Source of the DNA: Steinernema hermaphroditum | Taxonomy: Eukaryota; Nematoda; Chromadorea; Rhabditida; Steinernematidae | Length of the DNA stretch: 64,000 bases | Direction: 5' to 3' | Assembly: GCA_030435675.1 (NCBI GenBank) | Contig: CM059625.1 | Coordinates: 1,426,001 to 1,490,000 of the forward strand | In this document: positions 48,199 through 59,445 of the stretch, one piece after another | How the letters are laid out: every line of letters starts with the position of its first letter | How positions within the stretch are numbered: position 1 is the first letter of the stretch | Position numbers and translations under genes: made by a program | The notes under the pieces: model-generated | What the model saw: only the letters and a program-made list of their open reading frames with translations | Databases searched by the model: none | What the model was told of the DNA's origin: nothing

Positions 48199-48607
48199 TT
48201 TCTCACAGAAACACAAGAAACCGATTATCACGAAAGAAATTATCATTTCATAGTTCGTGCGATGCTATATCTAATGCCATCCAGTGATTGTACCGAGGCA
48301 TCGTCTTAGTTACGTAATGAGGACTGGACAACTGTGCAAATAAAACCATTTTTGAATGGTCTAAGGATGTCCTCAAACTCTCGATATTGACTACATCGTT
48401 ATGGTCGAAGAGATCGGTGCTACAAACATGAGGACCTTTGGCTCACACTTGGATGAGTAAGCTTCAATCCCGCCCAGTCACATGAATTGCATTCTTCGAC
48501 GTTCGATGTTGTTTTGACTTTATTAATACATAAACAATGAGAACCGAACAGACTTAAACAACAAAAAAAAATAAATCTCTCAACGAAAATCAGACAAAAG
48601 TGTATGT

Positions 48608-49776
48608 TTACAATTCAGTCTTCTTCTCCTTCTTCTCCTCTTTCTTCTCTTCTTTCTTCTGCTCCTTTTTCTCCTCTTTCTTCTCCTCCTTTTTCTTTTC
48701 CTGCTTCTTCTCCTCCTTCTTGGCTGGCTTCACAGGCTTCAACTTGTCACCCTTCTTCAGCTCGGGCACCTCAACACCGAAGTGGCGGAGGACATCCTTC
48801 ATTGAGTTCAACACATCAGCGGGGCTGGAGTAGTAGTAGCTGTAGTTCTTGTACTCGGCCTTCTTGTTCTTGAACTCGGAGAGGAGATCTCCGTTCTGGT
48901 CTATAGCGCAAAAGTCAGTGCGGTAAGGGTAGTGTTCGACATACCGAGGAAGAGCAGACGAGGAATGTACTTGCCGTCCGGGCGGTATTCCTCCTCAAAA
49001 GGCTCATCGTCGTCTTCGGTGTTCACCATGACGAAGTACTCGCTGAGGGTCTTGAAGGCCTTGCGGGCATTGGACTGCTGGAAGGTCTTCTTGAGGGCTT
49101 TGCAGGCGTGGCACCACGATTTGTGAATGAGGAGGAAGATGGGCTTCTTCTCGTCAAGAGCGGTCTCAATGGCATCTTCCCATTTCACCCAGTTAATGTC
49201 TTCTCCGAAACCTGAATGGGATGTTATCATTCTCCGTAAAGTTCTCTTCCTTGGGTCTATGTCACTCTCGTTTTTGGTCGGTACAATTTTGTCCATATGC
49301 TTTTCTCCAAGGATAAAATCACAAACGTCCGACTAACCGTTGTGTTTGTAACTACTGTTGCGGGATGAACTCAACTGCCAAGGACATCAAGATTTCATAG
49401 CAGACAAGTTGCCATTAATCTACCCTATTGAAAAATTTAAAACAAAAATATTTGCATCTTATTCAAATTGATAACTAATGCAAGGAAGACATGCGAGAAC
49501 CATTTTGTCCATTGAAGAGGTATGGTGCAATTTGAAAATCTCAAAACGGGAAACTTTATGAAATCTAATTACCCTTACATATTAATGATTACTAGGATAC
49601 CACTTGTCCAAATAGGAGCATTACTTAGGCTTCACTATATATATTCGCATATGGTTAAAATTTAACATGATTTACTTACCGTTGGCCAAAGGATTCTTGT
49701 ACATCTTGGTGATGTCATCGGCGATGACACTGGCCACAACAAGGGCCAGTACGGCGAGCGCGACGTGAGTTCGCAT
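48608..49776 (-). CDS. ER thioredoxin-domain protein, TXNDC12/AGR type
   Basis: Exons 49776-49680, 49211-48945 and 48900-48608 join in phase to 218 aa. A signal peptide (VALAVLALVVASVIA) is followed by GFGEDINWVKWEDA and the redox site KSWCHACKAL (C66, C69), then FVMVNTEDDDEPFEEEYRPDGKYIPRLLFL, matching ER protein TXNDC12 closely up to there. Beyond SYYYSSPADVLNSMKDVL the tail diverges into PVKPAKKEE and a run of about 30 Lys/Glu/Gln residues, ending KKTEL. The last four residues, KTEL, resemble a KDEL-type ER retention signal. It probably helps form or isomerise disulfides in the ER. AATAAA on the minus strand at 48524-48519. Confidence 0.93.
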
Positions 49777-52700
49777 GGTTGCACGAATGGAGCGACGACG
49801 TAAACGAGTCGACGAGCAATCCAACGACGAGAGCGACGGAGTCTGCCTTACAGAAATGAAGGAACCCCTGAGGCGCCCTTGACCTCGAATCACCGACTGC
49901 TTTCTCGGCCACTCTCATCACGGTGCGCACTAATTTCGTCGGCGCCTCCTTGCGCGCCCGATCCACCTTCGCGCACACTACGCAAAAACGCGACCACATG
50001 GGCAAGAGACACGTCAGCGCAGCGGTTTTGTTTACCTGCGCAAAACTACAAAATTTCGAGAATAACGATAAAATCGGATCGAAGTGCGCGGCACATGTAG
50101 ATACGGTGTTCTAACGAAAACTCGCTGGCTTTTTTAGCGTTCGTTCACAGAAAACCAGTGCATTTCTGGGTGGCCACGGTGCAATAAGTTTCATGTCATT
50201 CATCTTATCGCCTTTTCTCCGACATACTTTTGAGCACCTAAATTGGTATCGTTGATCTGGAATCGGGACGGAAAAAGAAAAAGGGAGCGGCGAGATATCA
50301 GGTGCGGAAGAACGATTAGAGATAGTGTAATTCAATAGGTTACGAAATACATTTTGCGGAAATGGACATAAATAACTCGCGCTGTAACTCGCAAGAGTTG
50401 TACTACGTTTCACTCAGCGCATACATGTGCTTTTTACAACCGATCTCGGCTTTATAGCACCAAAAAGGCGTTATTAGCTACTATCTCCTTCTCGACCATT
50501 CTTCCGACGGCTGCTGGTGTTGACCGATTTCTTTGGTCAAACACAATGAGCACAACGAAGTGAACATCTTTAATGGTATCAGGCCGTTAAAGCATGTTCA
50601 GTTCAGATACTCTTGCTTTTCTAATCCGTAAAAAGTTCACATGCTGAAGTTGACTCAAACGAGCACATAGATTGGGATTATAGCGGTACAAAAGGAAGGA
50701 AAACGAATGGAAATAATGTGAACACGACTACAGAACCGGCTAAATAACAAAATTAGACAAAAGTGGCACGCTCAAAGCGGAAATTAAATTCATCATATAT
50801 GACCAACGAGTACTCTAATGTTTGGATATTCAAATTTCCCAATCACAACATTCCTTCATCCACGAATCCGTAATTTTCGGATTATTATATTTCGCGGGAT
50901 GGTGCAATTTTGTTTAGAGTTACTGGTAAATTTCCACTTGCGAGTTCTAAAAGAAAACCCCCTTCTACCACCCCCAGAACTTTTTGCGTTTGCGTGTGAA
51001 CCGTTATCGGGCCCAAATGGTTCAATAGTTTAGGGCAGCGGCAAGCCTCTGTGAATTGAAGTGGTTCGGTTACGTGCTGACACCAACAAAACTGCTTTGA
51101 GGTTCCTCGAATTGAGGGTATTTCAATCAAAGAATTGAATCAAAGGCACACTCTAAGATTCCGAATAACAAGCAAACAAAAATGACACTTGAAGGAGGCT
51201 TAATTCGTGACTTTCAAGTTCGCATCTGTTTCGGAGGCATGGGTCCTTGGCCCAGAAGTTGCGTCTTCGCAGGTGGTGTTGTCTTCAGAGCGTCGGCGAA
51301 CTTTATGATGAGTTCTCATGCATCAGGATTCCTGTCATCGAACACCATGTTGTGATGATGGGACTACCGTCCCCGCATGTCCCAATTCTTTCTGAAAGTC
51401 GAAAAACTCATAACTACCAAACGGTTTTCCGTCAGGCCAATCGCACACTCAGAGAGCGAGTGAAGGCCGAGCCGCTCGCCACCGCAATACGAGTGAGGAT
51501 CCTGCTTTGAGTTACATTTTCGTAACGAAGGATGAGAAGTCATTATGCACAACATGAAATCCAGTTGAAGAGCATTTTACAGAGATGTATGTTGTCGCAG
51601 ATCGGCATTGCATAGTCAATAGAAGTCGATAGAGAAATTTAAATTGGGATCTTTAGTTGGTTGGAAATTGCTAATTTCAGAGTCACGACAATCGGTAAGA
51701 TTTTGCTATTAAGATGCGAATCTATGAACGCGTTTTTTGTTTCAGGGACAATTTAATGCGGTTGAGATACGGTGATGTAGATGTAATGTGTCATTGCTCA
51801 ATCATGAAACCGTTCATCCTCGCATCCATCACTTTCGAATTATTACGCATCCTGGGTCGGTGAAATTTCGTTTCTGGATGCCGACACATTGCTGATTACA
51901 TGTTCTAAGAAAAGATCCGCATCCGCTCAATCGTCGCGGCACATTTTTGTGTCCGCGTGTAAAACGTTTATCGCTTAATTATTGCATAGAAATGTTTCAT
52001 GCCCTTACGGCGTCGACAAGCCTTCAAGTGGTTCCGTTGCGCGCGCACCTCACAACAATAACCAGTCCGCATTATGCGTTACATTTGTATAACGGAAGGT
52101 GCGATTACCGTCCTTGATGTTACGCCTTTAAGAAGTCATTGTAAGTCGTCGTTGCTACGAAAGGCTACAATGAGGAAGTGAAGTTGTGCTGAAAATTATG
52201 CAAACTCGAGAAGAGGTAAACTACACGGTACCGTGGATTTGTGGGTTAATTAATTCGGTTTAACCGGCTTTTTGAATTATTCAAAGATCACTTTGTCACT
52301 GTTGAGAACACTATTGTCGTTGACATGATTGATAGCGTAGTTCACGATGAGGAAATGAGGAATTTGTGTCGACTAAAGGGCGAATTTTATCTTCCGTTCA
52401 AAATGATCAGTTGCCGTTTGTTACCCGTCAGAAATGGTCCAAAAACTGGATCATTATTTCGAATTTCTGACGTAACTCGCACAGTGACGCAGTCGGATAG
52501 AAGAACGAGGATGTTGCCCACACATCTTTCAAATAACAGACTGACGTCCCACTCGGTTTTCTGCATTCTAAACGTGTCCAAACGTCTGTTCTTCAACCTG
52601 AGTTACTCGACACAGATATTACCGTTTTCACAGGAAGTGTTTGGCAAGAAACCTTGACCAACTGGGAGATACGTGAATAGTATACATTAGAACATAGGCG

Positions 52701-54733
52701 ATACTAGTTGTATCCAGTACCAAACTTGAAATAAGAAACTGGTAGACATAAGCTATCGAAAAGGCAAAAGAGAAAACGCCATAAGTGTCTTTTTCAGCTT
52801 GTCTGCTGTCTGACTCAGAAATCGCCGTCTTCGAGATATAAGTGCTGATCCACTTGTTGAGTCACTCAATTGGTCATCGAAATCAAATCGCCGACCGTGC
52901 CCTTATGATGCACTTTTTTGTGTGACATATATAATTGTCAATCATCACCGGTGAACGCCGTTCGTCGCGCCGTCTTGTCTGCTGTCTGCACAAATTATTA
53001 CAACCTTCTTAAATTTTTGAAGGATGGAATTTTGGAAGAAAAAGCTCATTGCCAATTAGTGACAGCTGACAAAAATTGCGATGTCTCATTAAGACTGTTC
53101 AAGAGACAGAGTCCTTATACTCGAAAATGTGTTGCCGTGTTTAGTTTTCTTCGGAATAAATATGCCCTTTGCTGAATTCCCTACATGACCTCTAACTTAG
53201 TTGCAAAAACAGCTTTTTGGGAAGGAGTTATTCCGTGACCACAATCAAAGCCTAGTGTATTGTGTATAAGCTGCAACTGAAACATGGTGGGATGTTCGTA
53301 GCTGTAGAAGTAGTGTTGCTTCTCCGTAAAAGCGCATAAGCCGACCTCTTGGGACAAATCTTGAACTGCTGAGGAATGAAGCGTGCAAAGTTGTGTGTGA
53401 AAGGACCACAAACTAAAGGAGTCTGTTCTTATATTCATATAAAAATGAGTCCTCTGGATCACAGAAGCTATTCTCACCTACCGTACGTTTCGGAATTGCA
53501 ACAGTACTTTAATGGTTCAGCATGTTATACCGATATCATATATATTTAGTACCCTGTTCTTTAGCTCAAGGGTTGCAAACAATCCATAAGTACCCATATG
53601 TCACCTTTTATGCTGTGTCGTTTTTCAGTGGACGATCCACGCATTGGATTATCTTCCAATTCTCAAGTATGACACAACTGAACTACTACAACAGTCAAAC
53701 TTCACAAACTGTCTATTGACTCACACCTGAGTGCCCTCAGGTCGTCTGATCACCAATCCTCTCGCGCTCGGCGACAACCGGCGACCGCCTGGGTGGCTCT
53801 TCCGCTGGGCGTGTCGGTGCTTGAGGCTCTTCACACCGCAGCGTACATCTCGAGCGCGCACATCTTCTGCATATTCACAATCGCTCAATTTTGAGAATTT
53901 TCCGATCATCTACCAAGGCGGGAACCGACAAGGAGGGCGACAGGCGACAGCCCTTCGCCGTCTTCTTGCGCCTCATTCCGTATTCATTATAAATTTGGTT
54001 TCGGCCGCCTTCCGTTATCCCGTACTTTCCCGCATTACACAACCCATATAATTAACGGACCTTCTATTCTCTCGCTACATTTTGTGATTTTTTGCGTTAA
54101 TTTTATTGCGTTCTTAATTTGCACTTTCCCTGTCGGCAGGCGCGGCGCTCCTACTGAAATGCAAATGCGTTTTTTCTGTCCGTTAGGTGGAGCACCTTAG
54201 GATTTATTCGGCGACCGAGACAGCGCGACGCCAGTTATGTGCGCTGAGGTATGACTTTAGGGTTTCGGTATATTTTGGAAAAGAAGTTCATTTACATATC
54301 GGTGGTCCGGAACCGCATTCTTAGTCGTCTGATAAGTCAGGGAGGGGCAGGTCTATTGGACTGTTCTATTAGTATTCATATTATGTATTTGCGCATCCCA
54401 AGTTATTGAGTGTCAATCTCCACTTTAAGACAAACTAGTCAGATCCCAGAAACATGTATGTGGGGTATGAAAAGCTCAGCATTTAACCAAAACTTGAACG
54501 CTACGCAGCATACAGAGTAAACCATGCCCACCGTAATTTGCCCTTTTCCCATTCGTTCCTGCGTTTATAATGCTTTCAAAACCTCAAACCTTCCTTGGCC
54601 GACGTGATTCAATCGGAATGAAAATTCTACCAACGCACTCCTGATCTTTTTCTTCTTTTTTTATGTTATCGCTTATCGATTTGCCGACTGTTCCTTGTGG
54701 CCCTACTGAAAAGGGCTCATTTATCGTTTTGAG
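49777..54733. other. gene-poor stretch with a diverged duplication
   Basis: About 5 kb. No gene is supported. An open frame around 52259-52657 (containing MIDSVVHDEEMRNLCRLKGE) has a protein-like beginning but no family match and degenerates. Segments near 50860-51545 and 51820-52145 share several corresponding stretches in the same order (see findings). Confidence 0.45.
50860..52145. repeat. old direct duplication, two diverged copies
   Basis: Copy 1 (about 50860-51545) and copy 2 (about 51820-52145) share, in the same order: TTTTCGGATTATTA vs CTTTCGAATTATTA; TTTTTGCGTTTGCGTGTGAA vs TTTTTGTGTCCGCGTGTAAA; AAGTGGTTCGGTTAC vs AAGTGGTTCCGTTGC; and GAGTTACATTTTCGTAACG vs GCGTTACATTTGTATAACG, then AAGTCATT. 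Copy 1 holds roughly 350 bp extra in the middle. Judged by eye. Confidence 0.45.
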
Positions 54734-57714
54734 ATGACCACGACACTATTTTCCCTACTCCTCTCATTGACGCTCTTCATTGCCCACTCAAATACGGTAC
54801 AAAGCGCCTTCGTCGAGGACACTCCACCCAACATCTACCGCTGGATCGAGGAGAATGCGCACATTTGTAAGTTTTGTGTTTACATTGAAATTTGCTGCGT
54901 TGCATAAAACACTTTTGAATATTGCGTAATGTTTGCTTAACCTGAAATGGCGCGAAACGGCTGCACTCACACTTACTGTGCACTTGAAGGTACCGCGGCG
55001 TCGACACTTCCGGATGGTGGTGCGGGCAAAACGCTGAGCTTTTTGCCCGAAGAAGAAGGGTTGAACTGCCAGCTTTGTCCAGATGTAGGTCCGGCGGCGG
55101 TGCCTACTTCCGCGTGCGCCATCCAAACTGCGCCGAATGACGTTGAAGAGATGAACATCGGATGTCATCCTGGTATGTTGCATGACGTGAAAGAGATACA
55201 AAAAACTGGAAGTGACATTTAGTTCCGGAACTGTGTCTACAAGAGCTGCGGACACGCTTCGCTGAGTTTTATACGAAGCATGGCATGGAGGACAATGAGG
55301 AAGAGTTTCCCTTCTTGATGAAGTCGCAGGTGTTCACATTCAGCACAACGACAAAGGAACCTGTGAGTGTAGCCACATGGTCCCAGAGATCGAGTGTCTA
55401 GTTGTCTCGAAAGCAGTATTTTGCAAACCACTACAGACCTTCAAAAAATTCAAATATTGCAAAGCAAAGAAAAGTTTATAACAAAAAGAGATTACTATTG
55501 CAGGTCGTCTTTAACGGCTTGGATGAGAAGTCCGCTCATTCCGAAAGCGTTCAACACATCGCTCCAACTCGAAATGTTTCCCCTCAAACGGTGGTTCCAA
55601 CGCAGCACCCTACAACCAACGCAACATCTACCGCATCCCCAACCACAACGACGACACCGATTCCCACTACCGTAACCCATAAACCAGGCAATAATCACCT
55701 TCATCCATTTTCTTAATTCATTCATCCCTTTTGCAGTAATGTCGCTCGGGACCGTAATTACACGTACCCCGGGGCCCATTACAAACGGCGGGGAGCCTGA
55801 GCGGATGCCTTCCTTTGCGAAAGACTTGTTCAAGCTGAAGAAGAGCGCGATCGTCAAGAAACGAGTGAAGAATGTGGGAGCGTGCGTTGACAAGAGCAAA
55901 GTAATGATTATTTATAGCTCTATTCTATAATTGGAAAGTTTTATAGTTATGTTGCTTCTGGGCTACCGCCGGTGAATGTGATCGCAACCCTGCTTGGATG
56001 AAAATTAATTGCGCAAAGACATGTGGATCATGTCATTGCAACAGTAAGTCCTGGGACTAGTTTTTTAGTGAACTTTGACATATTCGCATAATTTACACAC
56101 CTAAGTAGTACAAGCCCCTGAAAACGGATACCATATGAATTTTTCTTCATCGTCTCAGATGCTGCATTTCGATATTTAGTTTACAACTTGGACAAGTGCA
56201 AATCCAACCGAGTGAAGTGCATTCTCCCTCCAACAACCACCTCTACAACCACTACCACTACATCTACAACCACAACGACTACCACAACAACGAACCCTAA
56301 GCCCACAACTACTATTGCCCACCGCCATCCTCCAGCAATCAAGCCGAAAGCGCCCGTCACCTCCATTACATCGACAACAACCACAACGACCCCAAAACCG
56401 ACTACAACGTCGACAAGTACCACCACCACGACCACAACGCCAACGACTACGGTAAGAAATTAGATAGCGTCGTGAGTGAGGTTATATTTAATATAGACCA
56501 CTGATCCTTGCCGCGACTTTAACTCCATGTGCAAGTTCTGGGCTGAGATTGGAGAGTGCAAGAAGAATCCCTTCTGGATGCGACCCAACTGCCAGAGATC
56601 ATGCAACACGTGTGGCGAGAAGATTGAGAATGTTTATGCACCGAAGCCTCATCCTGGTGAGATCCACAGATTCGCAATAGCACACTTAACCTAACTCGGA
56701 AAAACTGCTATAGTCTTGAGAAATAGTCTAGATGCGCTGTCATTACCCACGGATAACACAGAATCAGTAGAAAACTGTTGCGGTTATCATGGCTCTCGGT
56801 TTCATGTCTGGAGAGGACGATGAGTAGTGTTCTTGTAATACTCAACCAATTTTTCTCCAACGTTAATAGGACCAATTTAAGAGTAGGGAACGAGGACGAA
56901 AAAACGCAAACGTGACCAAATACCGCCGAACATATGTTACTTTTAGTCACTTCTCCCAATGTGTCGAGCATTGTCGAGGGTATCACAATTTGAAATCCCT
57001 AAAGTTGTGATCTTTGAGTGCGGAAGCTTTAGAGCGGAACATCGTGTGCCGCACATGTGCTTTGTCTATGACGTCTCTGCGGCAGTTGCTTGTGGAATGT
57101 GTGTATAACGATAGGAAGTAGACAAAAACGTTGCACAACAAGACGATTAAGTTTGAGCGAACACGTGACGAGAGTGGCATTCCTAACTACCGTAAACACT
57201 CTCGAACAAATATCCTAGAGAATGAATGCTTTCCTCAATGCATCGATCAAGTTCATAGTTCTTTCTTTGCCTTCATACATGTTAATAGTTTCCAATATTT
57301 GCCACAAAAAGGCACACTTATCGAGTTAGAACCAAATGTGTGCCCTAAACCACAGCTGCTTGTATTAAAAAGCGCAAAAATACTAGTATTTTTTTTATTC
57401 TGCGTACCTTAAGTTTCGAAACGTTTTGTCGCAAAGAATTTGAGCACAAATCTAAATTTGTCGGAAGGGACAATATCTGTGACGTCTTTACGTCAGCTGC
57501 CTTGTGGAATGTTTGGATTGGCACAGGAAATAGACCGAAATATTCAAAAACAAATCCCTTGTAGTAACAGTTGTTCTTTTTATAACACACGCCGTACATT
57601 CCAGAATGCGGAAACCACCACAAATACTGCCAGTTCTGGGCATACAACGACGAATGCGACAAGAATCCCAACTGGATGCTCATCTACTGTCCTTTGAGCT
57701 GCAAAGTTTGCTGA
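54734..57714 (+). CDS. secreted mucin-like protein with three ShKT domains
   Basis: Nine exons: 54734-54866, 54990-55172, 55223-55362, 55504-55687, 55737-55900, 55947-56043, 56159-56451, 56497-56656 and 57605-57714, in phase throughout, 487 aa. Signal peptide [15 protein letters not shown]. The N-terminal 150 residues form a unique region with a CQLC pair. Thr/Pro-rich linkers, likely O-glycosylated, follow in exons 4 and 7. Three ShKT modules share a core: [34 protein letters not shown] and [17 protein letters not shown], each ending in a CxxC or equivalent; the last ends the protein. The intron after exon 4 must use a GC donor (CCAG/GCAATA) to keep the frame. The intron before exon 9 is about 950 nt. 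AATAAA at 57799-57804. Nematode cuticle or surface-coat roles are plausible but unproven. Confidence 0.85.
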
Positions 57715-57804
57715 CTTGTTCAGCACCTAATTTGAATGATGATTGATGTACATACGAGTACGTTTCGTGCTGTTTTGTTTACAGTAATGCTGTTCGGTAA
57801 TAAA

Positions 57805-59336
57805 GAGATTTTGGACTTAACTGGAGTTGAGATCTTCCCCACTGTGGGTCATTAGGGTCATCCAGATGTTAGACATTGTTTAACATTACACTAAATCATG
57901 TTTCATTCGTGAAACCTCGTGTCATGACATGTGTTCTCAATTGTTCTTAACTCTTAAAATGTTTTTACGACCCCGCCGTGAGGGTTATGAGCAAATCGCC
58001 GAGATTACGTGACAAGAAACACATGTTTTCGATGATCTTACCGGTGACTTCCTTCTCAAGTTTTTTGACGTTTAAGCAGTTCATATTCATAGCGGAAGAA
58101 GATGACTGGACACAAAAACAAAACCACGTTTTTCTTGTCCAGTGTTGTTTTTATTGCAGACATAGCGGAAATTAACTGTTCCAAGAATTTGTCAATGTTT
58201 TTTTTGCTCCGAGACGGCGGAACAAAAATTGGCCCTCATTTGTGCGGGTTGTCCGCGACAGCACCGAAGAAGACAAGGCGCGAACGCCAGAGAGCAGACT
58301 AATCATCCCGCCCCAGCCACCCTCACCACCCTACTCAAATGTCCTCGGGGGCGCGAGAGGACGAAGCGGCGACCGTCGGCGGCGAGGGCATCGCGTGGCT
58401 CGCGCCTGGCCCAAATTGTGGCCAATCGCGCTGGAGCCACCGGGGCGGCGACGATGCCGCGCGAACGCGCGAATCGATAGGCTTTCACCACTTGTTCTTC
58501 GTCTTCTTCTTCATCGTCTTCTTGTCTTCAGCTAGAGATAGTCGACCCCTTCGAGAGGGCATTTTTTGTTGTCCACCCCGACACCAACATCTCGCAAGCT
58601 TGTCTCATTGCCGGCCGCCGCCGCCGCTTTGCAAGGCCACACCCCTCCTCATATGCATATTTATTCGGTTGACGACGCCGCCGCAAGTTCTTCGAACCAA
58701 ATAATTAGACGAACGAGGCATGAGCAGGCGAATAGGGCTAAAGGTTTCCGGTCCCTTGTCTATCCCACCACCCTCAGCGGGGGTCACCTCTTTTTTACTT
58801 CTTTTTTTTTCTATACGCATTGCTGCCTATTCCACCTAGCTGCAATAAACAAATGCGTCCGGAGGATAAATAATGGTGAGCCTACGTTATTTGATATGCA
58901 TCACCACCCTCTTCCCCCTACTTATCGCTTCTCTATCCGCTTTTCTTTTGTTCAGGTTCCGGGCCCGAACGAATGTTTGTGTACTCGCGCGAGAGCCCCT
59001 CCTTTTTCCGCATAGTAATTGAATTCTCCGTCTTCACACGTAGTACGCTCTGAGTTCTGTTTTCATATGCACCTGAAAACATGTTTACCAGCTTAACGAG
59101 CCACGGGAGCGGATGACGCTGTACGGCGCGAAACTCCGGAAACGCCTCATTAAAATTCGCGCATGTCATAAACCTCTCACTCAAACAAACGACTCGACTA
59201 ATCCAGTTCAATTATTTCTGTAGTGTGCCGCGCCAGAACCTACAATTATTAAACGTTTTTCGTGATGCCGATTAGTGCAATTTGCTCTTTGCTGCCGGCG
59301 CTGAAGGCTGTTTATCAATGAGTACCTATAATTTCA
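57805..59336. other. upstream region of the neprilysin gene, partly GC-rich
   Basis: 58200-58700 is markedly GC- and CpG-rich with several overlapping open frames on both strands, none convincing. It may be promoter, leader or an unrecognised first exon of the neprilysin gene. Confidence 0.4.
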
Positions 59337-59445
59337 GAGATGACTGTTGAACGGCGGTGATCGGCTCCAAATTCGAAGTACGCTCTACGACGACGAATCG
59401 CAGGAGTGCTACTGTGCGCTTAGAACACGACGAACGTGTGTGGAA
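59337..59445 (+). promoter_or_regulatory. leader with splice acceptor and short upstream ORF
   Basis: ATTTCAG at 59331-59337 is a good cis- or trans-splice acceptor. The first ATG after it, 59340, opens a six-codon frame (MTVERR, then TGA at 59358), out of frame with the main start at 59446. Confidence 0.4.

Noticed and set aside
48600..48873. Phe/Ser- and Ser/Pro-rich frames on the + strand
   Set aside because: They are the complement of the Lys/Glu repeat tail of the thioredoxin-like gene.
52259..52657. Open frame with MIDSVVHDEEMRNLCRLKGE
   Set aside because: The beginning looks protein-like, but the rest is not, there is no splice partner and no family match. Left as part of the gene-poor stretch.
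58229..58704. Overlapping Arg/Ala/Pro-rich frames on both strands
   Set aside because: Long frames are expected in such GC-rich DNA; codon use and content are not protein-like.
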